A stretch of 39,281 nt of DNA from Acidimicrobiales bacterium (GTDB taxonomy: Bacteria > Actinomycetota > Acidimicrobiia > Acidimicrobiales > SZUA-35), in assembly GCA_024638815.1 (NCBI GenBank), contig JAHEJM010000029.1, positions 1 to 39,281 of the forward strand, in the 5' to 3' direction. The first letter of the stretch is position 1. Each line of letters opens with the position of its first letter. Shown here piece by piece: positions 29,630 to 38,106 of the stretch. The notes under the pieces were generated by a model. It was not told where the DNA came from. It saw only the letters and a program-made list of their open reading frames with translations, and made no database searches. A program made the position numbers and the translations under genes.

Positions 29630-30866
29630 TGCCGGCCTCTCCGAAGTCGACGGTCTCGAGGGCCTCGGGATCGCCGTCGAGGATGGCCTGAACCTGGGCC
29701 ACATCCTTATCGCCCCGACCCGACAGATTGAGCAGCACGGTCTTGCCTGCCAGCTCGTCCCGGCATCGGACCATCCACGCCAGCCCATGGGCCGGCTCGA
29801 GGGCCGGGATGATGCCCTCGGTCCGAGCCAGCAACTCGAAGGCGTCGAGCACCTCGCGGTCGGTCACCGGCTCGTAGCGGGCACGGCCGATGTCGGCCAG
29901 ATGGGCGTGTTCCGGTCCGACCCCGGGATAATCGAGCCCGGCCGACACCGACTGGGCCTCCTGGACCTGACCGTATTCGTCCTGCATCAGATACGACATC
30001 GAGCCGTGAACCACGCCGACCAGGCCCCGCCCCACAGCCGAACCTCCGGCCGGCTCGACCCCGACCAGTTCGGCCTCGGTGTCGACGAAACCGGAGAAGA
30101 TGCCGATGGCGTTCGAGCCTCCGCCCACTGCGGCCACCACGACATCGGGAACGCCGCCGTCGAGTAGTTCTCGACACTGGTCGAAGGCCTCCTGGCCCAG
30201 GACCCGGTGGAACTCCCGAACCATCCACGGGTACGGGTGGGGGCCCATGACCGAGCCGAGGCAGTAATAGGTGCTCTCGACCGAGGACACCCAGTCCCGC
30301 ATGGCCTCGTTCACCGCATCCTTCAGCGTACGACTACCGGAGAGGGCGGAACGGACCTCGGCTCCCAGCAACCGCATTCGGAACACGTTGAGGGCTTGAC
30401 GCCGGACGTCGACCTCACCCATGTAGACGACACAATCCTGACCGAAGAATGCGGCAGCGGTGGCGGTCGCCACACCGTGCTGGCCGGCCCCGGTCTCGGC
30501 CACGATCCTGGTCTTGCCCATGCGCTTGGCCAGCAGAGTCTGGCCCAACACGTTGTTGATCTTGTGGGATCCGGTGTGGTTCAGATCCTCTCGCTTGAGC
30601 AGGACCCGCATGCCCAGTTCGGCCGACAGATTACGGCACTCGGTCATCGGGGACGGTCGCCCGGCGTAGTTGCCGAGCAGCTCGTCCAGTTCGGCCCGAA
30701 ACGACGGGTCGCTCCAGGCGTCACGGAAGGCGTGCTCCAGCTCTTGGCAGGCCGGAACCAGGGTCTCCGGGACGTACAGGCCGCCGAACCGGCCGAACCG
30801 GCCCCGCTGACCGGGGTCGTCCATCAGTGACTTGTGCTCATCCACGCTCGAAGCGGTATCTACCAT
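29616..30866 (-). CDS. trpB: Tryptophan synthase beta subunit
   Basis: The PLP enzyme joins indole and serine to tryptophan. It has 416 residues. PLP-binding Lys102 lies in HTGSHKINN, with the catalytic Glu in [14 protein letters not shown] and the phosphate loop [16 protein letters not shown]-type opening ([15 protein letters not shown]) and [11 protein letters not shown] near the end are classic TrpB1. ATG 30866 has AGGA at a good distance; a TTG two codons upstream is possible. It overlaps trpA. Confidence 0.95.
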   Translation of the reverse strand: MVDTASSVDEHKSLMDDPGQRGRFGRFGGLYVPETLVPACQELEHAFRDAWSDPSFRAELDELLGNYAGRPSPMTECRNLSAELGMRVLLKREDLNHTGSHKINNVLGQTLLAKRMGKTRIVAETGAGQHGVATATAAAFFGQDCVVYMGEVDVRRQALNVFRMRLLGAEVRSALSGSRTLKDAVNEAMRDWVSSVESTYYCLGSVMGPHPYPWMVREFHRVLGQEAFDQCRELLDGGVPDVVVAAVGGGSNAIGIFSGFVDTEAELVGVEPAGGSAVGRGLVGVVHGSMSYLMQDEYGQVQEAQSVSAGLDYPGVGPEHAHLADIGRARYEPVTDREVLDAFELLARTEGIIPALEPAHGLAWMVRCRDELAGKTVLLNLSGRGDKDVAQVQAILDGDPEALETVDFGEAGNGHQ

Positions 30867-30967
30867 CGTCAATCCTGTTGCTGTCTGGTGCTCGTCGGCA
30901 TCAGCGTCCCGGAATCGGTTCCGGTCACACTACCGGCATCGATTGGGGCCGGCCGTTTCACATCGGG

Positions 30968-31753
30968 CTACGACCACGACGGCCCATCGGATTCACCGTA
31001 GTCGTCCCCGTCACCAACCACGTGCCCCGGTTCGCTCGATCGATGGTGCAGGAACGGTGTTGCGCCATCGTCGAACAGCGATGCGCCGCCGTCGAGGCGG
31101 TCGACGGGCCACCGGGAACGGCGGGAGGCGGCCCGCCTGGCGGCCTGGATGAAGCGCCGTACCTTGGCCGGGTCCTTGTGCCCGGGGGACGACTCCACCC
31201 CGGTGGCCACGTCGACACCCCATGGCTCGACCAGCTCGATGGCATCGGCCACATTGTCCGGTGTCAGCCCCCCGGCCAGGATGAACGGCCGGCCGGCGGC
31301 CACTCGCTCGACCGCAGACCAATCGAAGACTTGACCGCTGCCGGGCGACGGTGAGTCGATGAGCAGCCGGTGGGGTCCGTAGTCGGCCCCCAACGTGAGG
31401 GCCGTATCCCGGACCGAGAATGCCCTGATGACCGCCGGTACCCTGGCCGCCACCCACCGGGTGTCCTCCGGCGACTCGTCGCCGTGAAGTTGGACGGCCC
31501 GCAGCCCGATGGTGTTGGCCAGTTCGACCACCCGCTCCGGCCGCTCGTTGCGGAACACCCCGACGGCAAGGATCTCGGGTGGCAGGCGACGGATGATGTC
31601 GCGGGCGGCTGCCGTGCTGATACGGCGTGACGACGCAGCGAAGATCATCCCCACGGCATCGGCCCCGAGCCCGGCCGCCAGCAGCGCATCCTCGGGATCG
31701 GTTATCCCGCAGATCTTCACGAACACACCACGCACGGTACCGGTTGTGGCCAC
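30968..31753 (-). CDS. trpF: Phosphoribosylanthranilate isomerase with C-terminal extension
   Basis: The enzyme performs the third step of tryptophan synthesis. The catalytic Cys is in FVKICGITDPEDA (11-23), and the general acid Asp in RLLIDSPSPG; the phosphate loops are ILAGGLTPDNV and VDVATGVESSPGHKD. The barrel ends near residue 209, but the frame continues about 50 residues with a basic, then acidic, low-complexity tail (ending GDGDDYGESDGPSWS), so 261 residues in all against about 205 in the family. GTG 31753 is used as start; a GTG nearer VFVKICG is possible. It is 101 bp from trpB and 101 bp from trpC. Confidence 0.88.
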   Translation of the reverse strand: MATTGTVRGVFVKICGITDPEDALLAAGLGADAVGMIFAASSRRISTAAARDIIRRLPPEILAVGVFRNERPERVVELANTIGLRAVQLHGDESPEDTRWVAARVPAVIRAFSVRDTALTLGADYGPHRLLIDSPSPGSGQVFDWSAVERVAAGRPFILAGGLTPDNVADAIELVEPWGVDVATGVESSPGHKDPAKVRRFIQAARRAASRRSRWPVDRLDGGASLFDDGATPFLHHRSSEPGHVVGDGDDYGESDGPSWS

Positions 31754-31854
31754 AGGCTTGCCCCGACCGACGTCGGAATATGGTGTCGGTGCGGTTTCGT
31801 AGCCGGCGTTGGGGAAGTGAATCGGCTTCCGGGGCGGTGGGGAAACGAACGCCG

Positions 31855-32691
31855 TCAGCCCACTACGCCGAGCAACCAGCGCACGCCGGACTCGGGATCG
31901 TGGCCGGTGACCAGAGCCTCCCCCACCAGTACCGCCCGGTATCCGGCTCGAGCCAAGGGAGGCAGATCGTCAGGCCCGGCTATACCCGACTCGGCCACGG
32001 CCACCACCTCGTCGGGTATCAGACGGGCCAGGCGAGCGGCCCGCTCGCGATCCACTTCGAAGGTGACCAGATCTCGCTGGTTCACCCCGATGACGGTTGC
32101 ACCCACGGCCACGGCCCTCTCGACCTCGGCCTCGTCATGGGTCTCGACCAGAACATCCATCCCCAGTTCCCGGCCCAGGTCGTGGAAGTCGGCCAACTCG
32201 ACGTCGTCCAAGGCGGCCACGATGAGGAGCACGGCATCGGCTCCCATGAGCCGGGTGTCGACCACGTCGTTGGCCGAGACCGTGAAATCCTTGCGTAGTA
32301 CCGGTAGATCGACGGCGGCCCGGGCTGCCATCAGATCATCGGCCGATCCCCCGAAGTAGCCGCCATCGGTGAGGACCGAAAGACAACTCGCCCCGCCGGC
32401 GGCATAGCCCGCGGCCCACCGGACGGGGTCGAGATCGGGATTGAGATCACCCTTTGACGGAGACCGACGCTTGATCTCGCTGATGACGGCCAGGGTCTCG
32501 ACGGTGTCTGCTCCATTGCCGTCCCCGCCCGGGGCTCGGCCCCGGTCGGCGGCTTGTCTCAGGGCCCGGGCGAAGCCCCGGGGCGGCTCGACGCCTGCGG
32601 CCTTTTCCAGCAGTCGGTCCAGAGAGCGGGTGTCGGCCGCGGCCTCGGAACGATGGTCGTCCAGGATCTTGTCCAGGTACGTTGCAGTCAT
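31855..32691 (-). CDS. trpC: Indole-3-glycerol phosphate synthase
   Basis: The 278-residue TIM-barrel enzyme closes the indole ring in the fourth step of tryptophan synthesis. Key motifs are VISEIKRRSPSKGDL (catalytic Glu and Lys), LPVLRKDFTV (catalytic Lys), LVETHDEAEVERAVA, GVNQRDL and VAESGI. ATG 32691 (MTATYLDKILDDHR) matches the family start. It is the first gene of the trpCFBA group and is divergent from the two-component system (127 bp between starts), so both promoters must lie in that gap. Confidence 0.93.
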   Translation of the reverse strand: MTATYLDKILDDHRSEAAADTRSLDRLLEKAAGVEPPRGFARALRQAADRGRAPGGDGNGADTVETLAVISEIKRRSPSKGDLNPDLDPVRWAAGYAAGGASCLSVLTDGGYFGGSADDLMAARAAVDLPVLRKDFTVSANDVVDTRLMGADAVLLIVAALDDVELADFHDLGRELGMDVLVETHDEAEVERAVAVGATVIGVNQRDLVTFEVDRERAARLARLIPDEVVAVAESGIAGPDDLPPLARAGYRAVLVGEALVTGHDPESGVRWLLGVVG

Positions 32692-32818
32692 GACTGCAGC
32701 GATCCTCGAAATCGACGGGTTGGGGCCATGCCGGCAACGATACGCCGCGGTCGGCAATCGAGCGACGTCGCTCCGGTATTCATCATCCCCTAACAATCAG
32801 GGTTTACCCTTGGTGCCG

Positions 32819-33481
32819 ATGACAACGGTCGTAGTGGTCGAAGACGAGTCCGATATCGGCCAGTTGTTGTCGTTGTACTTCCGCAAAGAGGGCTGGTCGG
32901 TCCATGTGGCCGGCGACGGCGCAGGAGGGCTCGAAGCGATCCGATCCCGCAAGCCCGACATCGTGGTGCTCGATATCGGCCTCCCCGGCGACATGGACGG
33001 CTTCGATGTCTGCCGCGAGCTACGACGACACTCCCAGGTGCCGGTGTTGTTCCTGACGGCCCGTGACGACGAGATCGATCGAATACTCGGACTGGAGATC
33101 GGCGGCGACGACTATGTGACGAAACCGTTCTCGCCCCGGGAGATCGTGGCCCGGGTCAAGGCCATCCTTCGTCGCGGTCGATCCACCGCAACCGGAGCCG
33201 TCGTCGAGGTCGGTTCGATCGTGATCGATCGTCAGCGCCGGGAGATAACCGTGGACGACCGCCACCAGGAGCTGGCCTCTCAGGAGTGGGCACTGCTCGA
33301 GGCGCTGCTTGACAACCGGGGGACGGCCCTGAGTCGACAGCAGCTGCTCGATCTGGCCTGGGGAGTTGACTGGATCGGCGATCCCCGGACCGTGGACGTC
33401 CATGTTCGCCAACTCCGACGCAAGCTCGGCGAGCAGCTACCGCTGGCCACCGTGCGGGGTGTCGGCTACCGGTTCGGCTGA
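32819..33481 (+). CDS. OmpR-family response regulator
   Basis: The 220-residue regulator has a receiver domain (1-115), with acidic pair Glu8/Asp9, phospho-acceptor Asp52 in VVLDIGLPG and Lys102 in TKPFSP, and a winged-helix DNA-binding domain (about 125-220) with LLEALLDNRG and RTVDVHVRQLRRKLG, ending VRGVGYRFG. It is a transcription factor activated by phosphorylation, presumably by the kinase encoded 7 bp downstream. Its target genes are not known; the adjacent trpC is divergent, and a role there cannot be excluded. An AGGGT-TT-ACCCT inverted repeat lies just upstream of the start. Confidence 0.93.
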   Translation: MTTVVVVEDESDIGQLLSLYFRKEGWSVHVAGDGAGGLEAIRSRKPDIVVLDIGLPGDMDGFDVCRELRRHSQVPVLFLTARDDEIDRILGLEIGGDDYVTKPFSPREIVARVKAILRRGRSTATGAVVEVGSIVIDRQRREITVDDRHQELASQEWALLEALLDNRGTALSRQQLLDLAWGVDWIGDPRTVDVHVRQLRRKLGEQLPLATVRGVGYRFG

Positions 33482-33487
33482 ACTCTC

Positions 33488-34996
33488 ATGCAGCGACGAC
33501 TCACTCTGGCCCTGGTCCTGACCGCCCTGGCATCGATCGTGCTCGTCGGGGTCGGCATCATGATCATGTCGAGGCTCGGGGCTCAGAGCGACGCCGAGCG
33601 GCAGATCATCGAGCAGTTGGAGGCCATCGGCGAGCTGTCGGCCGATGGCCGTCGGTCGCCCCGGGAACTCACACCGGCGCTCGATCGATCCCGGGACGCC
33701 TTCGATTTCGAGTTGCTGGTGCCGGTGCTGGTGTCCGAGACCGGGTCCGTCGATCTCCTCGGTACTCCCGGACCCCGGGGTGGCCGCTCGGGGCAGCGAC
33801 CGGGATCGAACCCCGGCGGGCCCGATCTTTCATCGCTCACGCTCGACGCCGAGCAGCGCGCCGCCCTGGAGGCCGGTGGAACCGTGGTCGTTGCCGACGG
33901 CGACCGAGTTATCGGGGTGAAGACCCTGATCGGGGAGAACGGAAGCTCCGTGGCCAACCGAGTCGACGGCACCGTGGCTCTGCTCGCCAGCCAGCGCATC
34001 GTCCCCCTGCCCCGACAGGTGAGAACCTGGTTGCTGTTGTCCGGCAGCCTGGTGCTGCTCGGGGCCGTGGCGGCCGGTCTGGTGCTCGGTCGGCGACTGG
34101 TCGAACCCCTACAACGAATCCGGAGCACGACAGCGGCCATCGCCGCCGGTGACCTGTCGGCCCGGACCGAGGTGACAGGAAGCGACGAGATCAGTGAACT
34201 CGGCCGGTCGGTCAACCACATGGCAGCCGAGCTCGATCGGTCCAAGCAGCTCGATCGTCAGTTCCTGATGTCGGTGTCCCACGACCTGCGAACCCCCCTG
34301 ACCGTGATCGCCGGATACGCCGAGGCACTGGCCGACGCCACGGTCAGCGACCGAGCCGACACCACGGCCGTGGGCGGCATCATCGGGGGCCAGGCTCGCC
34401 GCCTGGAGCGGCTGGTCGGCGATCTCCTGGATCTTGCCCGACTGGACGCCAACCGGTTTCGGTTCGAGCACCGCGACGTCGATCCGGGCGTGGTCGCGGG
34501 CCGAGCGGTGGCCGGTCTGGCCACCAGAGCCGACGAGTTCGGCATCACCGTCGACTTCAGCCGTCCAGATGACGGAATGGCACTGCTGCGGCTCCGGCTG
34601 GATCCCGATCGATTGGACCAGATCATCACGAACCTGGTGGAGAATGCCCTTCGTTTCGCCCGCTCGGCGGTGTCGGTCTCGGTCGAGCATCGACCGGCCC
34701 TGGTGGATGGGCCAAGCGGTTCGACCGTCGACATCGTCGTGGCCGACGACGGGCCCGGTATTCCCGCCGACGACCTACCCCACATCTTCGATCGTCTTTA
34801 TGTCGGCCGCGGAGGTGACAGGCAACAGGAGAATTCGACCGGTCTGGGCCTGGCCATTGTGCATGAGCTGACCACGGCCATGGGTGGTTCGATCGAGGTT
34901 CAGAGCCCGACCGGGGACATCGGTTCCAACGGATCGGGAGCGATGTTCCGGCTTCGCTTTCCCCTACCGTCGCCGCCCTCGTCGGTTGGATCCTGA
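33488..34996 (+). CDS. Membrane sensor histidine kinase
   Basis: The 502-residue kinase has a membrane segment (about 7-28), an extracytoplasmic sensor region of about 150 residues with a Gly/Pro/Arg-rich insert (93-113), a second membrane segment (about 181-201), HAMP (202-254), and the HisKA helix with His265 in SVSHDLRTPL. The ATPase domain has the N box (IITNLVENALRFA), G1 (DDGPGIP), F box (IFDRLY) and G2 (STGLGLAIV). All kinase motifs are intact. The ligand is unknown. It forms an operon with the response regulator and converges on ygfZ (43 bp). Confidence 0.94.
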   Translation: MQRRLTLALVLTALASIVLVGVGIMIMSRLGAQSDAERQIIEQLEAIGELSADGRRSPRELTPALDRSRDAFDFELLVPVLVSETGSVDLLGTPGPRGGRSGQRPGSNPGGPDLSSLTLDAEQRAALEAGGTVVVADGDRVIGVKTLIGENGSSVANRVDGTVALLASQRIVPLPRQVRTWLLLSGSLVLLGAVAAGLVLGRRLVEPLQRIRSTTAAIAAGDLSARTEVTGSDEISELGRSVNHMAAELDRSKQLDRQFLMSVSHDLRTPLTVIAGYAEALADATVSDRADTTAVGGIIGGQARRLERLVGDLLDLARLDANRFRFEHRDVDPGVVAGRAVAGLATRADEFGITVDFSRPDDGMALLRLRLDPDRLDQIITNLVENALRFARSAVSVSVEHRPALVDGPSGSTVDIVVADDGPGIPADDLPHIFDRLYVGRGGDRQQENSTGLGLAIVHELTTAMGGSIEVQSPTGDIGSNGSGAMFRLRFPLPSPPSSVGS

Positions 34997-35025
34997 GAGC
35001 AGCCCCCGGTCTACCCGGGACCTGA

Positions 35026-35040
35026 ACCGGCCGAGCCGGT
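35026..35040. terminator. Small hairpin between convergent kinase and ygfZ genes
   Basis: ACCGGC-CGA-GCCGGT forms a 6-bp stem with a 3-base loop, touching the ygfZ stop. A CCCCCGG/CCGGG partial repeat is just upstream. No U-tract follows; a terminator role is inferred from the convergent setting. Confidence 0.3.
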
Positions 35041-36035
35041 CAGCCGCCGGGGGACGAGATCGGTGTCAATTCGCCATGGAGGGCACTGTCGCCGACATGT
35101 ACCGTCACCGGTCCCGGGACTTGGGCTCCCCGCTTGACGTAGGCCAAGGCGACGGCCCCGGTCGACGGCGACACCGCAGCGCTGGTGACGGTTCCGACCT
35201 CCAGGTCGTCCATGGTCAAAGGGCTCCCGGCCGCCGGGGCCTGCGGCCCGTCGATGGTAACCTTGACCAGCCGGGTCGGGGTGTTGTTGCCTCGGGAGTC
35301 GATGCGGGCCACGAGTTCCTGGCCGACATAACATCCTTTGGTGAAGTCGACCGATACCGCAACCACACCGGCGGCGGCAGGGATGGTCGACTCGTCGAGT
35401 TCGGTGCCCATGGCCGGCCTGCCGTGGGAGATACGCCACAGCTCCAGCGCCCCGGCCGGAGCCTCCGGTATCGACTTGGCCACAATCCCGGCCGCGGAGG
35501 CGGCGTCGGCCACGAAGACGTCCGCTCCGGACGACTGCCCATCGGGAGCGTCCAAAACCAACCACGGAACGGTCAACACCCGGGCATCGGGGGGCAGAGG
35601 CAGGTCGGCCACCGCCGCCGCTCCCGGGCCCCGGACCGACAACACCGGCATGGTTCGGGCCGTGATGTCGGCCTTCATACGCAGCTTGAATCGCTCCAGT
35701 CGCTCCGTCACCCGCGGACCAAAACCGGGCTCCACGTCCATCCAGAAGTGCTCGTCTCCAACCCGATGTAGTCGCAGCCAGGCATCAACCTTCCCCTGCG
35801 GCTGGAGCAGGAGGGTGTAGGCCACATCGCCCACCGCCATCGACTCCACATTCTGGCTGAGCTGGCCTTGCAGGTAGCCGGCGGCATCCGGTCCCACCAC
35901 CTCGACCACATCGCGCTCGGTCAGTACGAAGGCGGCCGACCGGGCGAAGGCGACCTCGGATTCTTCCAGTGTGAGCATGGTTGTAGTGTGCCCGACATTG
36001 GTGAATCCGGCCACAGTGCCGGCCGGATCGCTCAT
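35040..36035 (-). CDS. ygfZ: YgfZ/GcvT-family folate-binding protein
   Basis: The 331-residue protein belongs to the YgfZ (IBA57-like) family, tetrahydrofolate-dependent helpers in assembly of certain iron-sulfur enzymes. The decisive motif is KGCYVGQELVARIDSRG with the conserved Cys. The N-terminal GcvT-like fold has GPDAAGYLQGQLSQNV. ATG 36035 overlaps the trpE stop (ATGA), suggesting coupled translation; ATG 35978 (MLTLEESE) is an alternative start closer to where similarity begins. Association with trpE is not functionally explained. Confidence 0.88.
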   Translation of the reverse strand: MSDPAGTVAGFTNVGHTTTMLTLEESEVAFARSAAFVLTERDVVEVVGPDAAGYLQGQLSQNVESMAVGDVAYTLLLQPQGKVDAWLRLHRVGDEHFWMDVEPGFGPRVTERLERFKLRMKADITARTMPVLSVRGPGAAAVADLPLPPDARVLTVPWLVLDAPDGQSSGADVFVADAASAAGIVAKSIPEAPAGALELWRISHGRPAMGTELDESTIPAAAGVVAVSVDFTKGCYVGQELVARIDSRGNNTPTRLVKVTIDGPQAPAAGSPLTMDDLEVGTVTSAAVSPSTGAVALAYVKRGAQVPGPVTVHVGDSALHGELTPISSPGG

Positions 36036-37576
36036 TCGACGGCCGGACCACCACCCCGCCGCTCGGCCGCCATCCGCCGGGCCGGAGCGACCGCGGCCAG
36101 CAGCGCCCTGGCCTTGTTGCCGCACTCCTTGTTTTCCAGCTCGGGCACGCTGTCGGCCACCACTCCGGCCCCGGCCTGGACCGAGGCCGATGTCGGGCCG
36201 CAGACCATGGTTCGAATGGCGATTGCGGTGTCGAGGTTGCCGGAGAAGCTGAGGTAGCCGACGACACCGGAGTATGGGCCACGCTTGACCGGCTCCAGCT
36301 CGTCGATGATTTCCATGGCCCTGACCTTGGGAGCCCCGGAGACGGTGCCGGCCGGCATCGTGGCCCGCAGGACGTCGATCATCGAGCGTCCCTGCCGCAA
36401 GGTGCCCGACACCTGCGAGGTCAGATGCATCACATGGGAGTATCGCTCGAGGGTCATCATCTCATCGACGTCAAGAGAACCGAACTCCACGACCCGGCCC
36501 AGATCGTTGCGGGCGAGATCGACCAGCATGACGTGCTCGGCTCGCTCCTTGGGATCCTCCTGAAGTTCCGCCGCCATCAGGCGGTCGTGGTGCTCACTGC
36601 GACCACGACGTCGAGTGCCGGCGATGGGGCGGGAGATCACGGTGGAACCTTGAACCTGAACCAGGGGTTCGGGCGAGCAGCCGACCAGGCTGAGTTCGGG
36701 TCGGCGGATGAAGTACATGTACGGGCTGGGGTTGATCTGGCGGAGCACCCGGTAGACGTCGATGGGCTCGGCCCCCAGATCGAACGAGAACCGCTTGGCC
36801 AGCACGACCTGGAAGATGTCACCGGCCCGGATGTACTCCTTGGCCACGTCCACCGCCCGGCAGTACAACTCCTCCGACAGCGACTCCGAGATCGAGAGTT
36901 CGGTCAGGTCCTTCTCCTGGGCCTCATCGGAGTCGTCGGGAGGAACCACCAACGGTTCCTCGATCGGTCGAGCCCCGTCGAGGGCCAGTTGGTCGAGGCG
37001 GTTCACGGCATCGCCGTAGGCGGCATCGATCTCATCGGTGGTGGCATCGGGCCCCAGCAAGGCGACGGCGCACAGCGTCACCCGCTGGCGCCAGTGGTCG
37101 AACACCGCCAGCTCCCCAATCACATCGATGATGGCGTCCGGATAGCCCTGGTCGTCCACACCGGTTTGGGGGATGCGTTCGATCTCCCGCACCACGTCGT
37201 AGCCCAAATAGCCGACCATGCCGGCCACCAACGGCGGCAGATCGGGAATGCGAGGCGCCTGATAGCGCTCGAGCAGCATCTCCAGCGGGGCCAGGATCCC
37301 CCGATCGGTTGGGAGATCGTTGTCGGGCAGCCGGCCCGTGATCTCGACCTCGCCGCCCCGGGCCACGAGCGTTGCGTGAGGTCGACGTCCGATGAAGCTG
37401 AACTGGCTCCACCGCTCGCCGTTCTCGACCGACTCGAGACAGAACCCGGCCTCATCACCGACACAGCGCATGAATGCGGCCAACGGGGTGATCAGATCGG
37501 CAAGCAGGTGGCGGTAGACGGGAATGGCCCGATAGGTGCGAGCCAGGTCGTGGAACTCCTGGCGGGTGGTGGTCAT
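36032..37576 (-). CDS. trpE: Anthranilate synthase component I
   Basis: The enzyme makes anthranilate from chorismate and ammonia supplied by TrpG. It has 514 residues. The chorismate-binding core includes GDIFQVVLAKRF, PSPYMYFIRRPEL, PIAGTRRRG, LVDLARNDLGRV and MPAGTVSGAPKVRAMEIIDELE, followed by GPYSGVVGYL and the TMV...VQAGAGVVADSVPE..E segment with catalytic His in SHVMHLTSQV. The N-terminal feedback region is present, with LESVENGERWSQFSFIGRRP; its LE-S element suggests tryptophan inhibition. There is no glutaminase domain, and no trpG in the window. The stop overlaps ygfZ (ATGA). ATG 37576 lies 11 bp after hisI and has no clear ribosome binding site. Confidence 0.94.
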   Translation of the reverse strand: MTTTRQEFHDLARTYRAIPVYRHLLADLITPLAAFMRCVGDEAGFCLESVENGERWSQFSFIGRRPHATLVARGGEVEITGRLPDNDLPTDRGILAPLEMLLERYQAPRIPDLPPLVAGMVGYLGYDVVREIERIPQTGVDDQGYPDAIIDVIGELAVFDHWRQRVTLCAVALLGPDATTDEIDAAYGDAVNRLDQLALDGARPIEEPLVVPPDDSDEAQEKDLTELSISESLSEELYCRAVDVAKEYIRAGDIFQVVLAKRFSFDLGAEPIDVYRVLRQINPSPYMYFIRRPELSLVGCSPEPLVQVQGSTVISRPIAGTRRRGRSEHHDRLMAAELQEDPKERAEHVMLVDLARNDLGRVVEFGSLDVDEMMTLERYSHVMHLTSQVSGTLRQGRSMIDVLRATMPAGTVSGAPKVRAMEIIDELEPVKRGPYSGVVGYLSFSGNLDTAIAIRTMVCGPTSASVQAGAGVVADSVPELENKECGNKARALLAAVAPARRMAAERRGGGPAVE

Positions 37577-37587
37577 GGGTCGGGGGG

Positions 37588-37983
37588 CTAGATCGAGCCG
37601 AACGAGCGATAGAAGCAGCTGTACTTGCCGGTATGGCACGCCCCGTCGCCGTCCTGGCGAACCTTGAACAGTAGTGTGTCGCCATCGCAGTCGTAGGCCG
37701 CCTCCTCGATCCACTGCCGCTCCCCCGATGTCTCACCCTTGCGCCACACCTCCTGGCGTGAACGGCTCCAGAACACGGTTCGCCCCTCCTGGAGGGAGAG
37801 CCGGAGCGTCTCACCGTTCATCCACGCCATCATCAACACCGCACCGGTCTCGACGTCCTGCACGATGGCGGGAACCAGCCCGTCGGAGTTGTAGCCGACC
37901 GAGGCCAGCTCGTCTTCGACCACGGGGATGGAACGGGCGTGGTTCCCGGCGTTGACTCCGGTTTGGGAGGAAGGGGACGTCAT
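37588..37983 (-). CDS. hisI: Phosphoribosyl-AMP cyclohydrolase
   Basis: The 131-residue zinc enzyme catalyses the third step of histidine synthesis. Motifs are [31 protein letters not shown], the acidic [12 protein letters not shown] (Cys and Asp metal ligands) and [13 protein letters not shown] (Cys ligands). There is no fused HisE domain. The ATG at 37983 was chosen; a TTG at 38016 is less likely, and no strong ribosome binding site is seen. It probably shares a transcript with trpE. Confidence 0.93.
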   Translation of the reverse strand: MTSPSSQTGVNAGNHARSIPVVEDELASVGYNSDGLVPAIVQDVETGAVLMMAWMNGETLRLSLQEGRTVFWSRSRQEVWRKGETSGERQWIEEAAYDCDGDTLLFKVRQDGDGACHTGKYSCFYRSFGSI

Positions 37984-38106
37984 GGCTAGCAGGCTACTGG
38001 ATTCGAGCACGGTCAATGCCGGCGTTCTCGACGTGTCCGCTCACCCGCGACGGCAGCGGCCGAACCTGGGCCGCAGTACCGCGCCGGCTGGTTGGGCCGG
38101 AGCGAG

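Noticed and set aside
30867-30967. trp attenuator or leader upstream of trpB or trpE
   Set aside because: I found no short ORF with tandem Trp codons and no competing hairpins in the trp gaps.
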